Assembly (NCBI GenBank): GCA_032871835.1
Contig: CM065298.1
Span: 15,009,096-15,073,095 of the forward strand
Source: Dipteronia dyeriana
Taxonomy: Eukaryota > Streptophyta > Magnoliopsida > Sapindales > Sapindaceae
Direction: 5' to 3'
Length of the DNA stretch: 64,000 nt
Under the pieces are notes generated by a model that was not told the DNA's origin, ran no database searches, and was given only the letters and a program-made list of their open reading frames with translations. The position numbers and the translations under genes are program-made. Shown piece by piece: positions 54,955-64,000 of this stretch. Position 1 is the first letter of the stretch. Every line of letters starts with the position of its first letter.

Positions 54955-56210
54955 TAAACTTTACAACAGAGAGGGACCTCCATCGAAATTGAGCTAATGA
55001 ATGAGCTACAAAATTAGCCTCTCACTAAACAAAATGGAATTCTACCACTTCTAACAAACTGTACATTGTCTTAATGTCTTGCAAAACCAATCCAAACTCT
55101 GACAAGGTTAACTTGTTAGACTTAATAAGATTACCGATGACTACAAAATCTGACCTAAGACAAACTGGAACAAGGTTTGAGTCTCTTGCCAGCTCCAAAC
55201 CCTTAATTAACACAGCCAAAGATTCTGCGGTTTCAATAGAAAAAGAATCAGAGTACCGTTTCAGTCATGTTTCCATGACACACCCCATGATATCCCGAAT
55301 TACCATTCGTGGCCCACTAGACCTGCAGTAGAGGCAATGTAAGCATATACATTTAATTTGTGAACAAGGCTGCCAACGACACACTTGGGCACTCATACTA
55401 GCAGCCGCAATGCTAACGAGAGCAGCACAGAAATCTTTTAAAAACATCTTAGCCCAACCCACAACTTCCTCTACATTCATCAGCAAGAAAGAGTGCGCTA
55501 ATCTGTTTCAGCTGTGAATCCACACCGTCTACAACACAATCACCAAAAGTTCAATTTCCTGAACTGAAATATATTCTTGACAATACAACAAGAAACCAAA
55601 AAAATCAATGAAACCAGCAAGGGGGCATTCAAGAAAATCAGGAACCAGGAATTGTATCCCTTTCAAGCAATCACAAAGCCATAAAGCGTGTAGGACAATC
55701 TCTTTTTCCTGAGAACATAGAGGACAAATATCATGCACAGGAATACCGCAACAAGCCAAACTAGACCGTGTCAGCAACCAACTAATGCAAGCCCTCCAAA
55801 GAAAAAGCTCGACCTTGGGAAGTACATATATGTAAACTCCATAAAAAAAATCCACCAGGCAGAACTGCACGGAAAATCTCACATCAACAAGCCCACATGA
55901 TAACAACTCTTCACAGAATATCTACCAAGTTTGTGATGATGCCAACATGAAGAATCAGGCACCCGATAGTATGAACAAGGCAAGTTTAAAATCTTATGTG
56001 CATCATCCATTCTCAATAAAAGCATCACGAATTAAACTCACATTCCATTGGCCTGTAACTGTTTTCAAGATATCAACGGGGCCGTTTCCCACACCCCATC
56101 TGGAACCAAATTCTAACAATTGTCTTCCCCAAAGCAGCCCACGCTAGACAAAAGTGGGAGAAAACCCCAACAACTTGGAAATACCTAAACAGCAGGACGT
56201 CATATCTGTT
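54955..56210 (-). pseudogene. LINE ORF2 C-terminal fragment, copy C (uninterrupted)
   Basis: On the minus strand 56170-56040 decodes the conserved GFSPTFV, then GRQLLEFGSRWGVGNG. Next, at 55906-55529, comes the zinc-binding RT domain (LPKVELFLWRACISW, then DICPLCSQEKEIVLH). RNase H follows at 55486-54970 with MVIRDIMG, GLELARDSNLVPVCLRSDFV and a shifted EANFVAHSLAQF near 55020-54975. Stops (for example after CVMET) and frameshifts break it. It shows the pre-insertion state of the site occupied by the half-LINE in copy B; the 15-bp target is at 55236-55250. Confidence 0.85.
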
Positions 56211-56470
56211 TCGGCTTATATATGTATAGATTTTATCTAAATGAAAGAAGACTAAAAATTGAGTCATTCTGAGATTTTGTGTATGTTATGTCAGCAACAC
56301 TTTGGAAATCTAACACAAAAAGACCGGGAACCAAAATTACAGTACAGCAGAAACTTTCTGTAATCCGGATTTCAACAGCAGAAGGGATCAGGAGAATTGA
56401 GAGGTGAGAGCAGCCAAAAATAAACCACAAGATTAGTCAACTGCGGCTACAATACAATCTTTAGAAAAAC
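56211..56470. other. Spacer upstream of U2-C
   Basis: Homologous to 30561-30771 and partly to 11285-11420. No gene. Confidence 0.6.
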
Positions 56471-56524
56471 GTTTCCACGTCGAGAGAGCTTGACACGTGA
56501 CAATACATAGAAGTGCTATAAAAG
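56471..56524 (+). promoter_or_regulatory. U2-C promoter: USE-like element and TATA box
   Basis: TTTCCACGTCG (56472-56482) resembles the USE, and TATAAAAG is at 56517-56524, 34 bp later, the polymerase II spacing. The TATA box is 32 bp upstream of the U2 start. Confidence 0.65.
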
Positions 56525-56548
56525 CTTTATCAATATTTTGTACAAATC

Positions 56549-56645
56549 ATACCATTCTCGGCCTTTTGGCTAAGATCAAGTGAAGTATCTGTTCTTACCA
56601 GTTTAATACCTAATATGTGGATCATTGAATCACACAATTAAGGTG
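56549..56645 (+). pseudogene. U2 snRNA: U2 snRNA copy C, 5' half, branch-site recognition mutated
   Basis: The first 70 nt match plant U2 closely (CTCGGCCTTTTGGCTAAGAT is exact). The branch-site recognition sequence GUAGUA reads GAAGTA here (56582-56587). The match weakens after ATGTGG (CACACAATTAAGG for CCACACGATATTAAA) and is lost by about 56645, so the Sm site and 3' hairpins are missing. Judged a pseudogene despite a promoter-like upstream region. Confidence 0.87.
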
Positions 56646-58010
56646 GTTTATTGTTTTTAATCAATATTAATAATTTTATTGTTTTTACTCAATCTTTGAC
56701 TGTGAAGAATCAAATGCTTTTCATTTATTTATTATTTATTTTATTATTTATTTATTATTTGTTTTATTAATTTTCTTTTGTTCTCTCTATTTGTTAGGTC
56801 ACGGTATACCATTTCTTTTAGCTGAAAAGTTTTTTTCTCTTTTATTTTTCACGATCTACCATTTTTTTTTGTCTGGAATATTTTTCTCTTTATTTTCTTC
56901 GAACCACCGGTCTCCCATTTTCGAACATCATTCTTTGTCATCGTGGGTCTCCCATTTCCTCTCCTTCAATTTCTTGGATCGGTCGTCTCCCATGTCCAAA
57001 TTATAGGTCTTATTTTTTTTTTCTCTTCATTTTATTCAAATACAGGTCTGAAATACAGGTCTCCCATTTTCGATCTTCATTTTCGCTCCTTCGTCCTTCA
57101 ATTTCTGCAATCGGTTGTCTCCCATGTCCGAAATACAATTAAATAAAAAATCTCACTTCAATTTATACCATTATTGAAAATGTAAAACCATTTTTTTTCT
57201 CTATAAATCACATAAAACCCATATATAGGAGATTTAGTTTTTGGTTCGAATTTCAGGGATTTGTATTTGTATTATGCGGATTTTTGCTTAGGTTGTTATG
57301 ATGAATCAATATTCTCCAGATCCTTCTTCTAAAGGTATGTATTATAAACCCTATTTTAATTTGTTTCATATGCAGATGTAATGATAAATGCCAAATTTAG
57401 TAAACATTAATTTTGAGAGAATATGTGTAAAGTTTTTTGATTTTTTTATTTCAAGTTGCTCGATTGATTCTGAATCAAATAAGTTTTTAAAATCAACTCA
57501 TTGTATTCTGTAAAAATTAATTGGTATGCTGCTGAATGAATAATATTCAGGTTAAATGGACATGTTTTGATTTGTCAAAGCTAGTATTCTTGCTTCTCTG
57601 AACTATTGAGGGTTTTTGATGATAATAATGCTTTATGTATCTTATGCAAACAGAAGAGATAGCCCACAGGAAAATTTATCTGTTGTTTCCGTATATGAAA
57701 AATTTGTGGATCAATTCTGCTTTAATACTTTTCATGACGGTTTGAATGCATTTTCGTGTTTAATTTTCCTTATCATGATACCACTTTTGAAACATATTTT
57801 TTCATAAGGATGTTGGTTAAGGTAGAGACTAATATGTACTGTAATAATCTATTCTATATTGCTTATTCACAATAATAGTCGTCCATTAAAATTTTGAGAA
57901 TTATCTTTTAGAATGTTTGTTGTGTGTTGTATTATACAATTTGATCACTTTCTGGATGTGGCCAAACGATCTAAATGAAATGACTGGGTAGTTGATGTAT
58001 TTATAGATAA
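56646..58010. other. AT-rich region with exon-like head 1
   Basis: No gene can be named. TTTATTTATTATTT simple repeats are at 56715-56770. Phrases with GGTCTCCCAT recur at about 56907, 56943, 57058. At 57299 ATGATGAATCAATATTCTCC runs to a donor-like AAAGGTATG. The same arrangement recurs at 59420, so this is a repeated unit that may belong to a DNA transposon. Confidence 0.35.
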
Positions 58011-58770
58011 TTAAAGTGTTTTGTGATAGGTGTATTTAATTGAGTTGGAAATATGTATGTGTTTAATTGGATAGTACTGGTATGTTTAATTTGGTTGGAA
58101 ATAGGCATGGTTAATTAGATAGTACTGATGTGTTTAATTGAGTAGGAAATAAGTGTGTTTAATTAATTGGATTGAAAATATGTGTGTGTACTTTTAATTG
58201 AGTTTGAAATAGGTCTGTGTTTAATTAGGTTTAACTGGTGTGTTTATTTGTTGGTGCCACATGGTGTGTTTCATTGCAGTAACCCATTTGCAGTGGTGTG
58301 TTTAATTGATTCACTGTGATGTGTTTAATTGATATGCAGTGGTGTGGTTAATAAATTTGTCTGATGTGTTTGATTGGGTTACACCTGATGTGTTTAATTG
58401 ATTTGTCCCGATGTGTTTAATTGTGCTACATTTGGTGTGTTTAAGTAGGTTGCTCTGGTATGTTTAATCGATTTCCCCTGGTGTGTTTAATTTGGATTGC
58501 TATAGTGTGTTTAATCGGATTACACCTGGTGTGTTTAATATGGATTGCCCTAATGTGTTTAATTGGGTTGCACTGGTGTGTTTAAATGATTTTTCATGAT
58601 GTGTTTAATTGGTTTGCCTCAGTATACTTAATTGGTTTACACCGGCATGTTTAATTGATTCGCCTTGGTGTATTTGATTGGTTTGCACTATTGTGTTTAA
58701 TTGGGTTGTTCATGTGTGTTTAGTTGGGTTGCAGTGATGTGTTTAAATTGGTTACACCTTGTTTAATATA
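58011..58770 (+). repeat. Minisatellite array 1, GTGTGTTTAATTG unit
   Basis: Roughly thirty degenerate copies of a 20-24 bp unit built on TGGTGTGTTTAATTGG with a variable TTTGC-type linker. It ends GGTTACACCTTGTTTAAT. Confidence 0.85.
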
Positions 58771-59535
58771 TGACATAAATATAAGTGTCAAGAACTGATG
58801 CAAAACAGATAACAACTCACATCAATCAAACACACCAGACAATAGTTGCAGGAAGTTTAGGCTTGTTGCTTTACCTCATTTTCTAAAAAAAAAAAAATCA
58901 CCAACTAGTTTGAATTTTTTTTTTTCAAACAGCTATACGTTTTTCCCACATTCACTTTATACACCGCCAATCACTAAAAAAAAAACAATCATTTACAAAT
59001 TAATTTTGGAGGAGGCTAAGAATGTCATCAACCATAGATATATAGAATATGGCATCAATATTGCATTCCATTAAGAGAGATATATACATAGTTGTTTGCA
59101 AGGAAGCTACAACAATCAGACTCATTCATGCCAGAAGCAAATTGTAGACCTTGTAAACCTATAACCAATGGAACCAAAAATTGAAGCTTAGGGTTTCGAC
59201 TTGCTAGGTAGTGACAATTAGTTTTCAATATTCATTCTTCGTTCAATCTTTGTTTGAAACACAAAACCCACATCCAGAATCTTCGTTCAATCTACACTAT
59301 TGTTCTAACCCATTTATTTTTCTATGTAATGACAGAAAAACCATATAGGAGCTTCTGATTTTGCTTCCTATTTCATGAATTTAACTTTGTATTTCAAGGA
59401 TTGAACTTCGTATTTCATGATGAATCGAGATGATGCAGGTCCTTGTTTTAGAGGTATGATTTTGAAACCCTATGTTAATTTGTTTCATTTTTAGATTTGA
59501 TGGTGAATTTAGGTTGAAGAAGATGGTTTGCATCA
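58771..59535. other. Spacer with exon-like head 2
   Basis: It contains one inverted copy of the minisatellite core (CAAACACACCAG near 58828) and A-runs at 58887 and 58976. At 59421-59455 an ATGATGAATCGAGATGATGC segment ends at a GAGGTATGA donor-like site, homologous to 57299-57340. No protein family was recognised. Confidence 0.35.
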
Positions 59536-60112
59536 ATGTGTTTAATTGATTAACCGTGGTGTGCTTAATTGATTAACTGTTGTGTATTTAATTTGTTTGG
59601 TCTTGTGTGTTTAATTTGGCTTGGCCTGGTGTGTTTAATTGAGTGTGGTGTGTTTAATTGGGTTGCCCCAATGTGTTTAATTGGTTTGTAATGGTGTGTT
59701 TAATTGGTTTGCACCGGTGTGTGTAATTAGTTTGTGTTTAATTTTATGTGCAGTGGTGTGTTTAATTTGGTTCACTCCGGTGTGTTTAAATGGGTTGCTC
59801 TGGTGTGTTTAATTTAGTGTACAACCGTGTGTTTAATTTGGTTTGTCCCGGTGTGTTTAATTGGGTCGCACCGGTGTGCTTAATTGGTTTGTCATTGTGT
59901 GTAAAATTGGTTTACCGTGGTGTGTTTAATTTGGTTCGCCATGGTGTGTTTAATTTTGTTTGCCCTTGTGTGTTTAATTGGGGTTGCATTGGTGTGTTTA
60001 ATTGGGTTGCCACAATGTGTTTAATTGGGTTGCCCTGATATGTTTAATTGGTTTGCCACAATGTGTTTAATTGGTTTGCCACAATGTGTTTAATTGGTTA
60101 CATCTTGTTTAA
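59536..60112 (+). repeat. Minisatellite array 2, GTGTGTTTAATTG unit
   Basis: Same core and linkers as array 1 and a similar end (GGTTACATCTTGTTTAAT). The two arrays and their heads form a diverged direct duplication. Confidence 0.85.
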
Positions 60113-60293
60113 TGTATAACTGGTTTAATAAACTGGCATCTAAATGTGAGATTTTTATTGGTTGAAATGCAGGAATATAACCAACAAAATTTGTAGGTTT
60201 TGTAAAAAGAAATTTATCTACTTCAGTTCTGATTTCTACAAAACAAGCATCTGGTTGGAAAGCTATTCCAATGTCATTTATCCTATTGGACAC

Positions 60294-63200
60294 TGATCGG
60301 AACGATTTATATACCTATTTGAGGTCCCCATTACCTTGCTTTTGTTCTTGTTTTCGTGTATATTTTTGTATTTGATGTGTTTGTGAGCCTTGTGTAGGTA
60401 CATGTTCCGTACGGAAGGTATTTGAACTTAATTGAAGAGTTTTGGAGGTTAAATGGCAGAATTTGGAATAGCTTATGCAGACACCCCAAATTTTAAAGGT
60501 TATATCCCTCTCCTCCGATAGAACAATGTCGCCAATAACCACTTTTCAAAAATCCCTGGAGGTTTTCTTTTCAACGCACATTACAGATCGCGATTCCGAG
60601 GTTTGTAGAGAACGTTATGACCATTTTCATAATGGTGCGCAGAGGTGAGGTACGCAACCGCGCCAGACCAATTTGCAAATCGCGTTTTGTACCTCGTAGA
60701 AGGGCAGCAACCTCCAAAAAGTGATGTGCGGTTCGCGGTGTTGATGCGTACAGCACATCATACCGCACATTTTGACAAAAATGCATTTTTCAGCAATTTT
60801 CATAGGGGTATTATTGTCTTTTTACCCAAAAGTCTTGCCCTAAACTCCCACACTATAAATACCCCAATTTCTCCTCATTCGTGAGACCTCTCTTCACCTC
60901 TCTTTCCCTCTTTTCCCCTTCTCACGCCTCTTCTCTTCTTCTTCCATTTTCTTTCACCTCTTGCTCCCATGGAGGTTTTTCCTCCATGGGAGCTCACCAT
61001 ACACCTCCACCTCACTATTATACCTTTCCTCCATCCATCTTAGAGTAGATTACAAAGGAATTAGGAGCCAAAACCGAGCTAGGAAGGTTAGAAGCATCTT
61101 TGGAATACTTGTCTTCAAGGGTTTGCTCTTATTTACTCATTTCTTTGTATTTCTTGTATTCTTTGATGTATTCCACCAATTTGGGGATATTGTAAACCTA
61201 CACTTGTGTAATAAATGTATTGACTGTTCTTAAATTCATTTGGGTTTCATTTTTCTCTTTGATATATGTGTTTTTATGCTCTTAATATGATATGTATGTG
61301 TATTAATTGTTAGAAATCAATATGTGTCCATGATTGGGTTTAGGAGTAGTTGTAATTTAGAGTAGAAATTAGATACTCATGATTTTTGATTGATTGATAG
61401 ATGATTTGAAATTCCATATATTGAGTAATTTGAGTAATATGGATTTTAACCCCAAAAGTAGAAAAGGTTTCAGTTCAGACTTTTAGTTGCTAAATTGACC
61501 TTGGTTCATATCCTTGTTCTTAATGGGTCTTTATATTAAGACACGATTATCCATCCATGTGACAGGATTGGGTGATGAATTGATTGTGGGAAAATTCCCT
61601 AATCAAGAGGATGAACTTCTAACCTTAATTGAATGTTCTTAATGATATAACAATCACATTGTTGCATATAGTTGTTAGGTAAACTTGTTTTCCATGCTTA
61701 GCCATCCTAGGGAGTTGACTAAACCGAATATCTGACCTAGAAGTAATGACCACCGACATTTCTTTTATGCTTGTGTTGTTATATGGAGAGTGCTTAAAGC
61801 CTTTGCTTAATTGATCACTTTGTAATTGATCCATGGTTAGATGCTATGTACCGAGAGGGGACACATTTGACAATGCTTAGATAAACATTCACTATGCTTG
61901 ACTAGAAAGTGCTAGAACCACTAGGCTAGCGTATAGGGTTCGATTTGTATTCCACGTGCTTAATGAGTTCATATATATTGTCTGGATTGCTCGAGAGAGA
62001 TTTCGGGTATATATGGATACTATCTCTAAGACATCGAGAGAGATTAGAGATTAATTAAGGGGATACGAGCCTATTGCACATTTAAGGATTAGGTGAGTCT
62101 AGAACGTAATTAGGAGGATTGTCATGGTTGAGTTGTTTCTCTAGTGTAACCACATTTCATGCATATCTCTATTCCATCTATCATTGTATATATCATTTAT
62201 ATATGTTATTTAGTTATATTATTATTCACTTTTCTACACACGCAACACACGAGTCCGCTTGGAGTGTTGTAATAATAGCTAGAATTAGAGACGATCGATA
62301 AATCTCACCTCTCTGTGGATCGATCCCTTGCTTGCCGCTGTGGTAGTCTCTGTGACTTGGAGGACTTGTCTTCAAGGGTTTGCTCTTATTTACTCATTTC
62401 TTTGTATTTCGTGTATTCTTTGATGTATTCCACCAATTTGGGGATATTGTAAACCTACACTTGTGTAATAAATGTTTTGATTGTTCTTAAATTCATTTGG
62501 GTTTTGCTTTGCTCTTTGATATATGTGTTTTTATGCTCTTAATATGATATGTATGTGTATGAATTGTTAGAAATCAATATGTGTCCATGATTGGGTTTAT
62601 GAGTAGTTGTAATTTAGAGTAGAAATTAGATACCCATGATTGTTGATTGATTGATGGATGATTTCAAATTCCATGTATTGAATAATTTGAGTAATATGAA
62701 TTTTAGCCCCAAAGAGTAGAAAAGGTTTCAGTTCAGGATTTTAGTTGCTAAATTGACCTTGGTTCATATCCTTGTTCTTAATGGGTCTTTGTATTAAGAC
62801 ACGATTATCCATCCACGTGACAGGATTGAGTGATGAATTGATTGTGGGAAAATTTCCTAATCAAGAGGATGAATTTTTAACCTAAATTGAATGTTCTTAA
62901 TGATATAACAATCACATTGTTACATATAGTTGTTAGGTAAACTTGTTTTCCATGTTTAGCTATCCTAGGGGGTTGATTAAACCGAATCTTTGACCTAGAA
63001 GTAATGACCACCGACATTTCTTTTGTACTTGTGTTGTTATATAGATGTTTTGAGTGCTTAAAGCCTTTGCTTAATTAATCACTTTGTAATTGATCCATGG
63101 TTAGATGCTACATACCGAGAGGAGACACATTTGACAATGCTTAGATAAACATTCACTATGATTGACTAGAAAGTGCTAGAACCACTAGGCTAGCGTATAG

Positions 63201-63694
63201 GGTTCGATTTTCATTCCACGTACTTAATGGGTTCATATATATTGTCCGGATTGCTCGAGAGAGATTTCGGGTATATATGGAAACTATCTCTAAGACATCG
63301 AGAGAGATTAGAGATTAATTAAGGGGATACGAGCATATGTATACTTGCACATTTGAGGATTATGTGAGTCTAGAACGTAATTAGGAGGATTGTCACGGTT
63401 GAGTTGTTTCTCTAGTGTAACCACATTTCATGCATATCTCCATTCCATCTATCATTGTATATATCATTTATATAAGTTATTTAGATATATTATTATTCAC
63501 TTTTCCGCACACGCAACACATGAGTCCGTTTGGAGTGTTGTAATAATAGCTAGAACTAGAGACGATCGGTCAATCCCACCTCCCTATGGATCAATCCCTT
63601 GCTTGCCGCTGTGCTAGTCTCTGTGACTTATGCCCTTACGAGGCCGAACTTAAATATTCATATTTGATGACACTTCAACGATGTGACCCCATCA
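60294..63694 (+). repeat. Athila-type 5' LTR with internal 1.26-kb duplication
   Basis: It begins TGATCGGAACG and ends GACCCCATCA, directly before the primer-binding site. It is homologous (inverted) to the solo LTR at 18992-21112 but 1.28 kb longer, because one internal unit occurs twice. A TATA box (ACTATAAATACC) is at about 60850. The ORFs inside it are chance ORFs. Confidence 0.85.
61107..63630 (+). repeat. Tandem duplication of 1257 bp inside the Athila LTR
   Basis: ACTTGTCTTCAAGGGTTTGC starts copy 1 at 61107 and copy 2 at 62364. Copy 1 ends TCTGTGACTTGG and copy 2 ends TCTGTGACTTATGCC. The short word ACTT is shared at the joint. The copies differ by scattered substitutions and small indels, so the duplication is not recent. 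Confidence 0.9.
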
Positions 63695-63696
63695 AA

Positions 63697-63718
63697 TTGG
63701 TGCCGCTGCCGGGGAGGT
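63697..63718 (+). promoter_or_regulatory. Primer-binding site of the Athila-type element
   Basis: TTGGTGCCGCTGCCGGGGAG lies 2-3 bp after the LTR end. It resembles the TGGCGCCGTTGCCGGGGA site typical of Athila/Tat elements, which I recall as complementary to tRNA-Asp. Confidence 0.8.
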
Positions 63719-64000
63719 AGCACATTCATTGATTGTTTATAGTTTTAGTTTCCATTTTACTGATTTTGATTGCTTTACGGAGTATATTGTTATGTTAAAA
63801 ATAAGCATCTCTTTTACTCATGTCCTTCATTTTGTGCACGACAATGTTTAGGATAAGTTATGCATTTGATTGCTTTTTGAGTTGTGCTTGTGCAAGGAAT
63901 TGAAACTATCAGGTTGGAAAGACCACACGACTCTTGAGAGCTAGGTGTGCGTCTATCGCACTGCAACAACTCTCCACGTGAAACGGCAATGCCACAAAGG
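63719..64000 (+). mobile_element. Athila-type element, start of internal region
   Basis: Leader sequence after the primer-binding site. No gag ORF begins before the window ends. Confidence 0.65.

Noticed and set aside
55947..56147. Plus-strand ORF duplicated at 30205-30483
   Set aside because: Conserved only because the region is duplicated. The minus strand encodes the LINE ORF2 linker (GRQLLEFGSRW).
59790..60038. 82-residue ORF with repeated VFNL/VFNW units
   Set aside because: It is a translation of the GTGTGTTTAATTG minisatellite. The repeat varies in length without regard to frame.
60645..60884. ORF near the Athila LTR TATA box (and its inverse at 20456-20827)
   Set aside because: Lies in LTR sequence; the two LTR copies do not keep the same protein.

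Overview
This is nuclear DNA of a flowering plant. It is AT-rich, and almost everything in it is a nested stack of plant transposable elements (Ty3/gypsy Tat- and Athila-type, Ty1/copia including a SIRE-type element, L1-type LINEs, a hAT, MITE-like elements, a possible SINE). The only non-transposon genes I can recognise are spliceosomal U5 and U2 snRNA genes with plant-type promoters. The species cannot be named from the sequence. No clearly intact protein-coding host gene was found; nearly every long ORF is a decayed transposon ORF.

Layout. 1-7407: 3' part of a Tat-lineage gypsy element (broken pol, 3' tandem repeats, an antisense spliced extra gene, 3' LTR). 7408-8137: exon-like fragment of an unknown gene. 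8629-9960: an LTR fragment and MITE-like DNA. 10593-12804: U5-A, structurally intact with USE, TATA, Sm site and 3' box, then U2-A, whose promoter holds a Tourist-like MITE and whose RNA body is split by a LINE-derived element. 12934-17791: complete but dead copia element on the minus strand. 18246-18741: LINE 3' end. 18789-26013: large non-coding LTR element (LARD copy I) with an Athila solo LTR inside its left LTR. 26128-30771: U5-B, then a minus-strand LINE ORF2 fragment that is interrupted by a 2.77-kb ORF1-only 'half-LINE'. 30772-35919: gypsy element followed by a second partial copy. 35920-42757: copia LTR fragment, duplicated flank and LARD copy II. 42758-43228: inverted LTR piece. 43229-54735: LARD copy III, carrying a hAT (43360-52926) that contains short-chain dehydrogenase-like exons and is itself split by a gag-only SIRE-type element (44193-51212). 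54741-56645: U5-C fragment, LINE ORF2 fragment and U2-C. 56646-60293: exon-like heads and a GTGTGTTTAATTG minisatellite. 60294-64000: Athila-type LTR with an internal 1.26-kb duplication, its primer-binding site, and leader running off the window.

How it fits together. The order U5 - U2 - copia - flank - LARD recurs: U5-A/U2-A/copia/LARD I, then U5-B/(U2 lost)/copia LTR/LARD II, then LARD III/U5-C/U2-C. The simplest reading is that a U5-U2 snRNA gene pair and its resident transposons were duplicated in tandem about three times, then each copy was broken differently. Target-site duplications (TSDs) seen directly support the nested insertions: GTATT (copia), TCAAG (LARD I), GAGAC (solo LTR), a 15-bp TSD (half-LINE), GTGAAACA (hAT), GTAAC (SIRE-type), TAA (MITE).

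Limits: family names come from motif recognition without database searches, and boundaries of decayed elements are approximate unless a TSD is quoted.
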